From assembly GCA_026413225.1 (NCBI GenBank), contig CM048553.1:132710190-132774189 (forward strand): a stretch of DNA of 64,000 nucleotides. The letters run 5' to 3'. Shown in pieces: positions 11,647-26,300 of the stretch. A program made the position numbers and the translations under genes. Every line of letters starts with the position of its first letter. Positions within the stretch are counted from its first letter, which is position 1. Below the pieces are notes generated by a model. It saw only the letters and a list, made by a program, of their open reading frames with translations. It was not told the origin of the DNA and did no database searches. This DNA is from Otis tarda (taxonomy: Eukaryota; Chordata; Aves; Otidiformes; Otididae).

Positions 11647-11910
11647 TATGATATGGAATGTCCCTTTGGTCAGTTGGGGTCAGCTGTCCCACCTGTGTCC
11701 CCTCCCAGCTTCTTGTGCACCCCCAGCCTACTCTCTGGTGGGGTGGTGTGAGAAGCAGAAAATACCTTGACTCTGTGTAAGCACTGCCCAACAGTAACTA
11801 AAACATCTCTGCATTATCAACACTGTTTTCAGCACAAATCCAAAACATAGCCCCATACCAGCTACTATGATGAAAATTAACTCTAACCCAGCCAAAACCA
11901 GTGTAACAGT

Positions 11911-13821
11911 TATAGACAAATCTCCTCAAGGCCTTGACACGCAGTTTTACAGTTCAGCTACTGAAGACACAGAATTTGTCAAGAAGAGCTGACACTAGAG
12001 TTTGCCAATAACAGCAGGAAGACAATGTGTAGAAATTAGATGAATCCTTTAACTCCTTAAAATTTCTGTACATTCAAGTTTGCCCATGAATACTTACTAT
12101 AATACAATCTCCCAGTCCCATTAATTGTGCATTGGTAAGTGCATATGATCCCTACAACAGGTGTTTCACCTTACTGGGCTTCTGTGGGCAAGTTAAGAAA
12201 AAGTAACGTCCAAATAATTGCCTGAATTCACCCTTGTCACATTTTTCATGACTTTCCATGCCAGAAAATAAACCCCTTATGAACACTAGATACCTGCCAC
12301 ACTAGTTAGAAAAGAACACCACTAAATAAAAATATCACTTGTAGTGCACATGATATCCACAGTATTAATTTCAATTCACCCTTAAATTTTGCAGAGGACC
12401 AAGCAACATCCCACAAAGTTTGAGTGAATCTGCAGCTGAAACCAGATCAAGGTCCAAAATTCATAGTACAGTAAAGAGCAGTTAACAGCAAAGAGCTGAT
12501 AGATTACTATGCAGTCTTCCTCATAAATCAAATATAAAGCTGACTTACTACGAGATTATTTCCTGGCAAATTAAGAACGATTTTTTTCCTGTCTGGTTGG
12601 CAGTTGTACAACACTTACATGACGAGCTAGCTGTCTGATCTCAAATTAAATCAGCAGATTTGAGACATTATAACTGTTCTTTCAAAAATTCTAGTGCATG
12701 GAGAGGACAGGAAAAGCAACAGCAATAAATTTTATTATATTTTTCCATCTAGATTCTGAAATAATTCCCTAGTAAGATACTAGCTTGCTTCTACTTGAAT
12801 AAAATGAAAATATAACAGATGCCATCAGGATACATGAGACAGCCCTGCAGAGACACTGGAAAAGCAAAAGCTTGAATAGCATTCATATGCCTCAAAGAAA
12901 TAACTTACCATTGAATTGTTATGAAAATATGACTCATGATAACCAAAAGCATAGATGACTATCCTACAGTTCCAAGAACATGTCCTCTGTTGTTAAATAT
13001 CAATCACAAAGTGCAGCATAGCCGTTAATATTTAAGACTGTCACCACTGGGAAACAGAGAGCCACTTGAATACCTTTGCTTAAAATTTGTCATCACATTT
13101 CAAAATGATAAATGAGATTTTTTTAAAGTTTTGTTTCATGGAGTTGTTTTGATTGTCTTCTGAAGTGCATGAAATAATGCACTCTTATACAGAAACTTTC
13201 TGATGCTAAGAAAAAAAAAAACAAATGAATTTACACTTATGAAAGAGCTTTTTTGCCCCTTTCAGTGTCAATATGTCAGAATCAAATTCATGAGGCCTTT
13301 GAATCCAGTGCAGAAAGAAACATCTCAATGTGTCACTGTGGCCACTGTTCCCATGTGCCCAATTTCATGTGTCCCCACAAATAAGAATTCTTTCCATTGC
13401 TCACTGAAACTGTCTTAAGAGATGGCCAATTTTATGGTTTTGATTTTTTTTTTGCTATTAATTAGGTGTTATGCCTTTCATAAAGGCACCACTTTCCTTC
13501 TGCTCCTCTCCTCTGACAAACTTACTGAATGTAGAGAGCTTTTAATGACTTTTTGTGCCAAATGTTAATCATATTTATTGAGAAATTATGGAAGGAGAGC
13601 AATTATTCACAAACTTTGTAATAAGTATTATCATATAACGGGGACTCTCAGAATGAAGTGAAGATTTACAATGAAGGTATCATCCCTTCTCTCCCTTCCC
13701 CTTCTTTCCATTCAAGGAGCAAAGACAAAGAAACCTACAGGAGAACTAAAATTTTACTAAGGAGTAATCAAAATCTGAAGAGCCTATGGCTTGCTGAAAG
13801 TACAACAACAAACATAATAAT
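11911..13821. other. Unique AT-rich sequence, nothing recognised
   Basis: Short open frames only (at most about 70 codons), with no motif I recognise and no clear repeat. The sequence begins immediately after the right target duplication of LTR F. Confidence 0.55.
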
Positions 13822-14316
13822 TCCCCAACATAGGAAGGATGTGAACCTGTTGGAGTGAGTCCAGAGGAGAGCCATGAAGATGACCAGAGGGCTGGAGCAC
13901 CACTCCTGTGAGGACAGGCTGAGAGAGCTTGCGCTGTTCAGTCTGGAGAAAAGGAGACTCTGTGGAAACCTTATAGCAGCCTTCCAGTACCTAAAGGGGG
14001 CTTATAAGATGGGGAGAGGCTCTTCAGAAGGGCCTGTTGCAATAGGACGAGGGGTAATGGTTTTAAAATAGAAGGAGGTAGATTTAGATTAGATATTAGG
14101 AAAAAAATTTTTACACTGAGGGTGGTAGAGCACTGGAACAGGTTGCCCAGAGAGGTGGTGGATGCCCCATCCCTGGAAACATTAAAGGCCAGGTTGGATG
14201 GGGCTCTGAGCAACCTGATCTAGTTGAGGATGTTGCTGCTTCTTGCAGTGGGGTTGGACTGGATGATCTTTAAAGGTCCCTTCCGACCCAAATTAGTCTA
14301 TGATTCTATTCTATGA
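13822..14316 (+). mobile_element. CR1 LINE 3' fragment, decayed
   Basis: It aligns with the last 150 codons of the CR1 ORF at 9924-11471, starting at the CCCCAACATAGGAAGGATGTG equivalent of the 'PQHKKDMD' region. It has the [33 protein letters not shown] protein signature, then a frameshift near 14008 (AAGATGGGGAGAGG where the intact copy has extra bases). The VVEHWNRLP part continues in another frame. The tail is TCTATGATTCTATTCTATG. It is a 5'-truncated dead copy, older than the one at 9.9 kb. Confidence 0.9.
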
Positions 14317-17300
14317 AACACTTAAAAGGTCACAATTCAGTAATATTATGCTGAACTTGAAAAGGAATGATCTATATTCATTACAAATCCCAAAATAAAA
14401 CTCAGCACAGATCCTTCCTTAATATGTAAGCGTGGCATTTCTCTTAAAAATGCAATTTAGACTGCATTTTAGCTCTATATTTGAGAATTTGAATTGGATT
14501 TTGAAGTGCATGGGCCTTTTTATCATTAAGCAGACTGATTTCAGAAGATTGGGAAAAGCTGTGATAGGGTGACAGGTGAAATGGCTGAGTAAGGAAGAAG
14601 GCTTATCCAGAAGCAAACCTTACGCTCCAGTATAAATCACATTAAAGAGGCTAAGAAAACAGTCTTCTTTTGATCTAGTTTAGCATAGAGATAGAGGTAA
14701 CCAAATGCTAAAGAAATGGAAAAGCTTATTTTGCTTTTTTAGGACGAAGTACGTGAATCCTGGGAGCTCCAGTGATGTTAAAAGCACATTAAAAACAAAT
14801 AAAAATTACCACCCACACGTATCACAAACCCAGACTGAATAATATATTGACGCTAAGCCTAGCATTTAAAACTAACTTTTTGACATCTTCTGTCAGATGT
14901 GAATAAATAATGTATAAAAATGACAATTATTCCTCACAATAGAACTAACAAAAAAAATGTACTTATTCATTTAGCTGGGACGAACTTACGTAAAACCTTT
15001 CTCTTCTCGGACTCCTGGAATTTATTGCAGATTTCTCAGGCCATTGCATTTTATTCTTTCCCTTTACCCCTCAGTTCAACTTTCTCTTTTTTTTGCAAGC
15101 TGAAGTAGCACAGTTTATTGCATATAAAATCAATCAATCTATCTCCTTGGAATTCCCATAATTTCACCAAGATCTTTTCCACATATTTTCCTGCAGTCTG
15201 TTCCATGGTATTTCAGCAAATGTTACTTCAAACACCCTATTAATATGCTTACCACAGGTGACATAAATGAGCATTAGTATTAATTAGTCACAATACCATT
15301 CAGTTTTCTTGTCAAATGACTTACGTTACTCCCCCTGGAAAATCTCTTTTTTTCTTGTATCTCAAGCAGTAGATGCAATCCCACCAGTACTGTGGCTGGT
15401 GCATTCTGTGCAACATCATTAGGACACTGGATGTTTAATGGTATGTCTCCATCTTTCTTTGGCAGAGAGAGGTGTTTGGTTTTGTGGTTGCTATGGTCCA
15501 ACTTGTTGGCCTATGAAGTGTGCTGTGGATTTTACAGAGTTTGAGTCCATGCAACCAGAAATTTCAAACCTTCTTAGGCCAGAAGAAAAATCCTTAAAAC
15601 ACGCAAATACATCTGCTGTGTCATACTATTCACAATGGTACCACCACTTTTTTTTCAGAATCATTTATTTGACTCACTTTTATTGCTACAATACAATTGG
15701 GGATAAATAGGCTTTACTCCCAGTTAGAGGATACCACTCAAACAGCAGACAAAGACTTTATGTATAATTCTAACCAGTAACACATAGTTACTGGGCATTA
15801 GAAGGCATTTATGTGCTGGATGCCAACAGCAGAAACAATCAAATTTAGTCTGTGAGAGGAACCTTTTCTAGAATAAATAAAAGGATTATTCAGATCTTGA
15901 GCATATTACCTCTGAACATGAAAAACTAAATTTTAACCTTTCTAAATATTTTCTTTCTCACTTACCAAACAGTCAGCAACTCCTGAGAAACTGGAAAACC
16001 TGAGCAACTATATGTTGATAAAGAGGGAAGGGAAAGAGAAAGAACTACACACCTAAGACTCTAATCCTAGGTCAAGTTACTCTGGGATTTTTTCACCCAC
16101 ATGTTCTTCAGGCTAGAGAATTACACATTAAGAAGTCCAGTTTGGATGTGCACCTAACCTGCCTTCCAGCCCAAGGTAGTCAGCATCATGAAAGCTATAG
16201 ATCACATAGCTCTTTGCTACAAAATCTGTTCTGTTCTACTCATTGCAGATATTACTCCTGTGACAACATTGCCCACCTGCCCTGGCTGCAGATGGCATCA
16301 TCTTTGAGCTACTACTTAGCCCATCCAATTCCACTTATAAAATCACTGCACAGAGGACTCAGACTCTTCAGGTGTAGAAAAAAGGAAAAAAAAAAACAAT
16401 TTTTTTTGCACAATTTGATTTCTTAGAGTATTCTGTATACTTGCTATCACTCTTGATCTATAGGGTACAAGCTTAAACTTGCCTTTGTTTCATCTAAATC
16501 CTAGGGTCTATGATACTTTGAAATATCAGGATGACTCACTTATTCCAGAGTACATATTGCATAATGCTTTTATCTATTTTTAATACAGTTGTAGTAATAA
16601 GCTATTCCTTACATAAATGCAAGCAAATTATAATTGTAAAGAAATTATAATTTAAGCAATAAAAAAAAAGAAAATTGGTGTCCTAATTCACGTACCTAAG
16701 ACTGGTCATAGATTTTTTTTATCTTCTAGTGATTTCCCAGCCCAAGTTCTAGGCTTGAAGCTTGTGCTCCCTGCTCAGACAGGAATTCGGACCTTGGGCA
16801 AAAATGGAAATGAATATATTTATTATCCATGTGATTTGGTGCAATCCTTGCACACAGGCTTGGTAAGTGTCTTCTTCATAAGCTCTGCCATGTTATGCAA
16901 TAGTTACTTTTCTGTATTTCTCAATTCTCCTGATCAACAGTAGATGCAAAAGATTTGTCATGCAAAGATTCCTTTGCCTTTTGGACCATCTTCTCCTGCC
17001 TTTGGATATGGTAGAACGTTCCTTTTAAAGCCACAAAGACACACACTGCCATCTGACATATTTTGGAGATAAAAGTATATATTTGTTCTTGTAACTCTAG
17101 GCCATAACCCTCTCTGTCACTCAGATGAAGAACAGCCCCCTGGGCCAGCTTTCTCAACAAATGTGGCAGCGAGCCATCCATCTCCTCAACAACTGTTGCA
17201 TTTTATCCCACAGAGGCAGGGATGGCAACAGAGAGGCCCCGGAAGCTTTAGCAAGGGAATTGCACTGGGTGTGTGGGAGAGAAGGGCCCACTGCTCTCCG

Positions 17301-20300
17301 CATTGCCAAACACGCACACAATACCCGTTACATTTCCTTGAGAAGTGTGTTTTGCAGTTAATGTTGTACTGAGCTGCCTGGGGCATGTTGTCAATGACAG
17401 GGCTATTATTTCAGACTCTGTGGACTCAGGCAAGTGACATCCCATTTGTTATGCTTGATTCACATTTTCAAACATTTCTTTGAAAAATTAAGAGTGAAAA
17501 TGTGCCTCTTTTTAATGAAAACAGGGATTACTTCTTTAATCATTTATGATAGGCTTATACGCTTTAGACAGAATGCACTACTACAGTCTAATACTATTAT
17601 AAATATTCAGTACCTAGAGATACATGCTCTTCAATTTCCTTTTACTTACCCATTTACAATAATTTGTAATCAAATGTCTCTGGAATCTTCCTTCTCATAA
17701 AAGTGTAATCTGGACCTTTTCCAGGTGCATCAACAATTGAATCTGTGTAAAGGCCATTGCAGATGTCTTTTTTTTTTTTGAGGTGGCAAAGGCAGGAATA
17801 ATAATAATAGTAAGGTGCAGTTATGGAAAGAGTACAACATACTGACTGGAGGCAAAGCATGAAGAATGTTGGCAACTCATTGCCATCACTGAGGGAACAT
17901 TCCAGTCATGGTCTGTTAACTCTCATAAATCTGTCACTGCTTACTGAAGAATGGCTAAGGAAGTATAAGGCAGGTAATGAAGAGGACATATGAAGAAGCA
18001 GCACACAGAAGACACCAGAAGTTACATCTCCATACTAATCTTTGGACCTATATACTTGCTACAGAAGAAGTGGCAGGAGGACATCTTTAGTAGCCAGCAT
18101 GGAATCTGACTTCAGGTGGACTCTAGCTATGGTCTGATTAGGTGTTGCTATTAATATCAGGCAGACCTCGAGGTGTACATTACCCCATGGTTTTTGTGAT
18201 GACCTGCATAACTACAACTCACTCCTCCAGAATTACCTTGGAAACTTCTTGTGACTTTTCTGGCCGCAGCACATGAAGATACACAGAATCCCAGCTTCTG
18301 TGAGACAAAGGGCAACTCAAAGCCTGAGGAAGATTCAGGAACATCCTATCTCCCAAAAATACCTTATCACCCTCATAACTGGAGTACTGCTCAACAAAAA
18401 TTTGATGATACTCTAAAGTTATCACACACTGAACAAAACACCCAAAAGCAAAAAGGAATCCAAAGTGTCGAACACATAGTAAAAGCCAGAATCTTAGAGA
18501 ACTGAAACCTTAAAAGATGAGACAGACTAAAGGCAGAGGAAAGAAGCAATCCATTAATTAATTAAGCCTTTAACAATTGTGAATTGAGATATAGCATGCT
18601 TAAATGGCAAAAAAAAAAAAGAATCAGCTAGGTGAATGTTTAGATTAAGGATGGGTTAGCAGGTATTTGCACAGGGCTTTGGAGGAAGTTTTTCACATTA
18701 ATCAAATAAAAATCCTTCAAAATTCTCACATTTTAGTACCATAGTTTCACACACTTCCCTGAACCCTCTCCATTCTTTTCTGTACTTCTGCTATATGCTA
18801 CAAAGTGTATATCAAAATGTTTAGGTCTATTATTTTTCTATTTATCAAATGAAATTTTTCTGAACAAATGCCTTCTTTTGAAAATGGTTATGAGTCTTTT
18901 CAGTTCCTGGTTTCATTTCACAGGTTGGAAATTAATTCCTAAATCTCTCCTGCAGTTTCCTTATGACAACTGTACACTTTTATGAATAATTGACCCACTT
19001 TACCCTGACAAGCACTACATTTCTGAGAACTGTTTATCCAGAATGTTGAGAAGTTTTTTACCTTGATACAACATATGCTTTACCAGATGTTTCACTGGGA
19101 AGATAAACATACTGATGAAAACAAATTGCTCTATGAGTGAAGCTTTACTGAATTGGTTTGGATTTTAGTTTAACTTTGGAATGGGTTGACTCTACCGCTC
19201 TCTAGTAGTGGGTATCTGAATTTTTTTTTTTCATTATTGTGGTTGTAATGAGCTCTGCAAGAGCCTTCTGCCCCTTCAGTTGTCAAGAACGGTATCTTTA
19301 GAGTGAAGTGTTTATAAAGGCAAAAAAATGTACACAATGATGTCTTTATGTAGGGCAGAATATATCACAATTGCAAATGTTTTTTTAAGCCAATCTATTT
19401 GCTTCAATTTGGGTTAATTAGATCCACAACAAAATTTTCACTGTGATGATGAACAGCCACAAAGAAAGCTCATAAAACTTGCAGTTATTTCCATTTGCTC
19501 AAAACCGTCGGACTGTGTTGCAAATGTGACTAAGTTCTTACTGCAACTCTCAGTTACACATATTCACTGCAAACATTCCTGTACACAAGTCAAGATTCAG
19601 GAGAATATAATTAGGTTCATTTGATTTCTACTTTCAATTTCTCTCTTCTCCTATATACAGTAGGGACTAGTTGTCTTCTTTATGAGGTGTCTTGCTTTTC
19701 ATCCTATTTTTTTCCTCAGTAATTTGTCATTATAAGATCCTTCTCCAACTATCGTTTATCAGTGCTATTTTTTTGTCCAATAATTTAACAATGTTTTAAA
19801 TTTCATTACAATATTTTAAGAATAATTGATAAGTAACTTGTATTTTGATGCCATTCTGACACTATTTCAGTAAAAAATAATTAAGCAGAAGAATGTTTAT
19901 ACTACATTATTATGAAGAGATGGAATAACTGTTATGGAGCATGACTACTACTACAAAAAAACCAAACCCTGAGCAAGCCTCCTTTATAATTTGTGGTAGA
20001 AATTGAGACAGTGGTGTGTGGTTTTTCCTATCTTTTTCACAATTCATATCCACAATCTCCCAATAACAGAGCTGAAGAAGGGAATTGGACCCTGTTGATG
20101 AAAAATAATTTATATGCAGACACATTGGAATTTTCCAAGCCTCAGCATGAGAAAGCAGTGGATAACCTGTGCAAAAAAGGAGCCATGTATTTTGAGTGCT
20201 ATTGATTTTTCTTCTTTAAATTTAATATTGATTACTCCTGTCCATTGATTACAGAAAAAGTCTATTTTTCACTTTCAGGAGAATCATTTTCATTGCTTTG

Positions 20301-23300
20301 CTGCCCTTTATTCCTAAGCAAAATCCTTATAGATGCCACACTTCAGGAATCTCTAGGCATACGTGACCTTTTAATTATTTATGACTTGAATGTCTATCAG
20401 CTGAAAACTTACAGCAAGAACTGAGATTAAATTGCTCTTAAAGAAGAATCAGGTTCTGCAAGTTGTATCCCTCACCAAAGCATGGCCTCCAAAGGCAATC
20501 TATTGTTTTGCACAGATATTGCCTTGTTATATTAAGAATAATTTGAAAATTATATGTCCAAAATTCTAGTCTTTTGCTTTGTTTCTCAGCAGATAGGAGG
20601 CAACGTCATCAACATATTTAAGAAGGAAAAGTAAGGGCTGTTCCTCTGTCAGGATCTGGTCATCTAACTCACCAGCCAGCAGTGCTGGCAGCCTACCTTG
20701 TTCTTTCCCAAAGGAATACAACTGCATCTCCACTCCGCAGAAGAACCAGCCTTAGACCTTACTCTGCAGAGATACAGCCCCACAGCCCTCCAGCATGGGC
20801 ATCAAGAATATGATCGAGCCCTTATGAGATTTTGTTCTCCTATGCAGACATTATTTGAATTCATTAGAAAAGCCAGAAAACAAATGCTAGCTGCTATTTT
20901 GGAGTTTATAATTGTGGCTGTAGGGGTTAGATGATCTTATTTTGTTGGCTAGCATTACATTGCTACTGTAAAAATAAATGGGCAGTTAAACTTACAATGT
21001 GCGCATACTCCAGAGAGGCACAAAAGCCAGCCTGATAAAAATGGGGATTATGGAGGGGGGAGAGTGCTTGCTTCTTTTCACATTCCTCTGCAAGAGTTTT
21101 ATCGATTTACCTTCAGTCATGCAAATTTGATATTTATTTTCCAGAAGTAAAAGCAAATTTAACATTGCTAGTGTCTTTACCACTTCAGAAATGTATTTGA
21201 AACATGATAAAAACCCCCTGCTTTTAAGTATGTTTTCTCCAAAGTCAGTTATAGGTCTTAATGGCTCAGAAAGAGTATCATATTACAACATCATCAAACC
21301 TAACCTGCCATAAGAAGAATAGTAATATCAAATGGCCTCTCCTATAGAAATGAATTGTAATTAATTACCTAATTTGTTGGAGCATTTGTAATATATATTT
21401 AATGGCACTGCTTTCTGGCATAGCCTTCCAGTCAGTTTTCTGAAGACACATGATCTAAGCATAGCCTCAAGCTGATATTATCAAATTATTCACCGTGCAG
21501 TGTAAAAAAATTCAGATAAAACAAGCAGCTAATGTTTCACCTTCTAGGGCCTCAGGAAAGCATGTTTCCACCCTAACATTTATCTCTGGCAGCCCCATCT
21601 CCTGTGCCTTTATGTCTGGAACATGCAGTAAATAAGTATTCAGCACTGGCCTCAGTGTAGGTAGCACGAAGCAAACAATAGCCCATTACTATATATCACA
21701 CTCCAATTACTAGAGATCTTGCCATATGTCTAATAGTGTGATATGAACAGTCCATTACGCTTTCTAATGGTGGTATTAAATAAAGGGTGAACAAATAGTA
21801 CTGGAACAGTTAGAAGCCCCTGGGCAGCTTTGCATCTTCCCTTGCCACTCCTTTTAATGAGATTATGCTATTGCTTTGGTCAATAGAAACTGTCATATGA
21901 AGGTTTCCAGTTCTCCTGCCCTTTTGGATCTGACAAGGTAGATGTATCTAAATCTCTACTTTTTGCCTATTTTCTTCAACAGTGTAAAGTTCTTGCCCTT
22001 TATTCCCCACTTACATCACTGCCTCTTTTTGCAAGATGAGGGTGAGGGATCTTTGGTGCAGACCCTTTCAGGAATCTAATGTAGCCCCTGAATCTCTCAG
22101 CATCTTTGAGATACATTAGTCATCCAAATGACCCCTGTATCAGTGTTCTGGCAAGGTGTTGTAAGAGTTTATTCAATAATGGTATAAATTTTTTTCCCAA
22201 TTACAGGAATGTCCATTATTATTCTTTACTTGCATTAAAAATAGCAGAGCCTTTTAAACTCAGAATAAGTACAAATAAAAGCTTGTTAATACTTGTAAAT
22301 GTAAATGCAAAAGACAATATTCAGAAAAGTAAAGTAATTGAAGGAGAAGTATTAGGTTAGAATAAAAATGCTCACAGAACTATAAAACCAAGTTGCCCCT
22401 AGAAATGCTACAGCATATGTGGAATGTCTTATACAGAGGATTAGCAGTGAAACACCAGAGAATAACGCTGAGTAATGTTCTGTGTCATAGACTGAAACTG
22501 TATTAGCTGCTGAGCTATAGTATAAACATATAAATATAAATTGGATACAAGCAGTTATGCAGCCTGATGCAGTGGATTAATATTGAAGAGAATGACAAAG
22601 CTGATTTTAAACCTCTGAATCTCGCAGACTGATGATTGCTTAGTTTAGGCTATAATGAACAGCAAAGCTGTGGATATGCTCTGTTTACTTTTAGAGATGT
22701 TAGTATGCCAGAAGAAAAAAGCAACTAAACAGCCATCTGAGCTCTGTGGTTTTGATATATCTGTTAAATTACTGTAAAGATTCAAATTTGATGTTATCCA
22801 CTAATAAACTCCAGAATGATGGTGTGTGCTTCATATGTAAAATACAATAAAATGTTACATGTAACATTTCACCATTTAGCATTTCAACAGTGTTTCTTTC
22901 TCTGTTAAGTCCTCTTGATTTATAATCACAAAAAAAATGTTAAATAACAAGCCTCTGTTGATATATCGTCTCTGCAGCTAATGGACGCAGCATGAACAAA
23001 GACATAAACCAATATTGTAGGACTGCACTATTGCGGTACTGCACCAAAGGGATCACCTTTCAAGATCAGAAAATAAGTTGGACGCTATGAGTGTCAGCCA
23101 GGGATGACTGCAATGATGGTCTACAACGTGGGGACTCTACCATATAGACAAATAAATTTTTCAAATAATTTTACAGTTGTCATTGAACAGACTTTGGAAT
23201 AATGTTAGCCAAATACTACATGATGCCTTCTGCTATACATTTTAATGATTAGTGCAAGCAGATTTTCACCAGTAGGGTGAATGAAACATTGTTCTTATAT

Positions 23301-26300
23301 TCTTAACTTTGACTTGTGGGGCTCTCAACAGAAACGATTTCCTGTTTGTGATGATGTTGTCCCAAATCTGTGTTCATTTACCCAATGTGCAGTATGTCAG
23401 TCTTACACATGGAGTAGAGGTATTTATTTATTTCATTTCTGCACAGAGGTAGATGCTAAGGGGTAAATCTACAAAGCTAGTACACCTGGTTACTATAGAT
23501 TACATATTTATACAATTCAGAATAACAATTCCACCTTTTGGTCACACCTACTTAACCATACTTGGTTAGTTCTTTTCTAATGTTAGTTTAAAGATACTTC
23601 TTAAATTTACTACACATGCTTGTAGGAGTAGGGGTCTTTATCTGAGGAGAGGGAAATTCTGGCACTAGAGGTACGTTTTTCATATTATAGTGAGAGAGTT
23701 CACTTTGAGGATACTAATTAGTTTGTTAACCTTTCACAACCTTTATCAATGTTATGCACCTGCAAGGATATACGTCCCCTTAGTTTAATAAATGTTTTAA
23801 TGCTCCAGATCCCTCCTTATCTGTTTGGGCTTCTTCAGCAGGTCTGCTCTCCTTGAGCCTATCTTGAAGTTTCTTTGTTCTGGCAGATTTACAGCATCAT
23901 CCTGCTCTTTCAGGGCCATGTTTGCCGTGTTACTTTTGCTTATTCTGGTTCTCCCTTAAGTAAGATACTTGCTTACTTCTTGCTCCTTTGACAATCATCC
24001 AGCGTTTGGCACCTTCTGGGGCAAGATGTTTCTTTCTATCAGTCACTCAGTTTCTCTTCAAGGATATAGTTGTTAGCAGACTATACATTGTTTATACAAA
24101 GAAACTTGGCTTGCTCAAGTAAGATTCTATTTCACAAAATATTCATGGTCCTTGCCTAATGGAAAATTTCTTAAAAACTCTTTAATGTAAATTTCATTAA
24201 AATTTCATTCATAGATATCAATTGAGACTACTACTTGCATCTCAATACCCCATGAAATTTCTGTGAGCAAGTGTTAGGAAAGATGTCTTCAAAAGTAGTA
24301 CTGCTGTATAAAAGTTCTGGGAAGTCAAGAAGATAAGACTGAAATATGGGAACATATGGCTGATTTTAACTACCACCCTCTTCAGAGTGATGACACTGCA
24401 AGCAAAGTCATCAGCGTTTTTCAACAGAGATGTCATCAGGAGCTTTCCATCATGGTTCATGGATGTCCCAATCAGTTGTGTAAATCCAAGCACTAAAAGC
24501 AAAGGGTGGTGTGCCAGAAAGTAGTAGAAAGGGGAATTTCTGAGCCATCGTTGATTTGTACAACATTTGGTAGGGCTTTCTCTAAAGACTCAAATGAAGT
24601 GCAATAAAGAATGCTGAACAGGGAATAAAAAGAGGCACCTTAGGGCACTAAGAGGCACCATGGGCATTGACCCATGACACAGCATCAAATAGAAGACAGT
24701 TTTTAAACAAGTGGGTGGTGCTCCAGAACATCCTGGTGAGGGAAGGTAATCTCTTGGAAGCCCTCGTGGACCACAGTGGGAGCAGAAACCGTAATTTCCT
24801 CCAATCTATCAACTATTAGTTCTCATTGTGTAGGAGTTTTCTTTATACTTCTAAGCTGTTAAGAAAAGATCAGCTAAAAATCTGAAAAGGACAAAATGCA
24901 AAGTGTTTACAGAAGTCCCAGGACGAGAGGAAAAGTTCTGTTCCTTAAAGAAGATGAAGCTTGATGTCATTTGGTGCTAAGAAATAAATCAAAAGCTCTT
25001 GGAAATGAAACTGCACACCCAGATGGAAGCCATACGCAGAGATGTCAGAAGTTTCTGGTGGAATTGAGAGGCATTAGGGCAATCTACATAGCAAGTTTCC
25101 CATATACATGTTACATGTCGTTTAGACTGACCTCACTTTACATATCTAAATTGTAGATTTCTACCTCTGACCTCATCACCAGAGGTTCTTCTTGTAATTA
25201 ACAGAATAAAATAGGTATATAGATAGTTTTAGGGCATGTTTCATCTTAGCTGCTTTAGCTTGAGACAAGTCTTGTTTTACAAGTGCATATTTCTTTTCAC
25301 TCATCAAAAATTAGTTTTAGGCCTCGAGTTCAGACTCAAAGGCAGATCTACATTTTAGACAGTTACAACAGATCAGATGTACAGCTGGAAATGCCAATGT
25401 CCCAACCCACAAAGTTCTTAGACCAGAGAATCTGAAAAAACATCTGGTTCATGAGGAAAAAAAAGGAAATTGGAAGAACTTCTATCCTGCTGGATTTCAA
25501 CTTGGAGCTAAAATCATCCATCAATTAGTGTGCTGTGAGAAAACCAACAGATATTGAATTTGGACTTTTTGTTACTGTGACTTCATACAATGTCAAATAA
25601 TGATTAAACCAGAGTGTGAGGCAGCTGCTATGCTGTATACCCCTGAAAATCATTTAGATGTAAAAGAGATGATAAATCACAAAGCATTGACTGGTCTACT
25701 TGAACAACCTTCACCACCTCAGATATTGTAAGAAAGCCAAGCGGTGATGCGGTGATGTAAGGCTGCACACCGATGTTAAGAAACCATTCATAAATACTCT
25801 CTCATGTTCACAACACAATAGCTAAATAACAAGAGAAAAATAGTAGCAGTTTAAACTTGATTTCCATAAATTATCATTTTCAATGCACCTGAGGATGAAA
25901 AGCAAAGCCTCTTGATTGTCTCAGTTCCACAGAAGACTTTTAGACTTTTCAGAGTTAATAAATGGCCCTCATGTAAGACATGAGGATTAAACATATGCAC
26001 TCAGGTAACTGTCTTTAATTCTAGTGAACAAAGAAGAACTATTTGGTGGGAGGTTAAATATTTCTTTAAAACAGCAGCTGCATAACCAAACAGGACTGGG
26101 AAGGGAAATCTGGGCCACTGCATCCAGTCACATTCTAAATTATTTTCCTGAATTTATGAATCTCCATCTAAAGAAAAGGGGTTTTTTTTCAATCCTAATC
26201 TCTGATTGAAAGTCTATTGCAGAACCATCACCGAATCTTTAAACCGAAGATTGGTTTGGGGTTTTTTTTTTTGGCCCTAATACCAAGAAGAACTGCTGCA

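Larger units (their letters stand above)
9628..11905 (-). mobile_element. Solo LTR F, ERVL-type, split by a CR1 insertion
   Basis: The two LTR halves are 9628-9870 and 11568-11905 (about 580 bp in total), read on the minus strand. The left end is TGTTGTGGTTTAACCCC and the right end is CCAAAACCAGTGTA, a decayed terminal CA. The 5 bp on either side, ACAGT at 9623-9627 and ACAGT at 11906-11910, match exactly, as expected for an ERVL-type target duplication across the whole composite. The right half holds a TATA-like site and a palindromic CRE. It resembles the plus-strand LTR at 53193-54943 read in reverse: both have TGGTTTTGGCTG near the sense 5' end and GGTTAAACCACAACA-like ends. No internal retroviral sequence is present. 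Confidence 0.9.
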
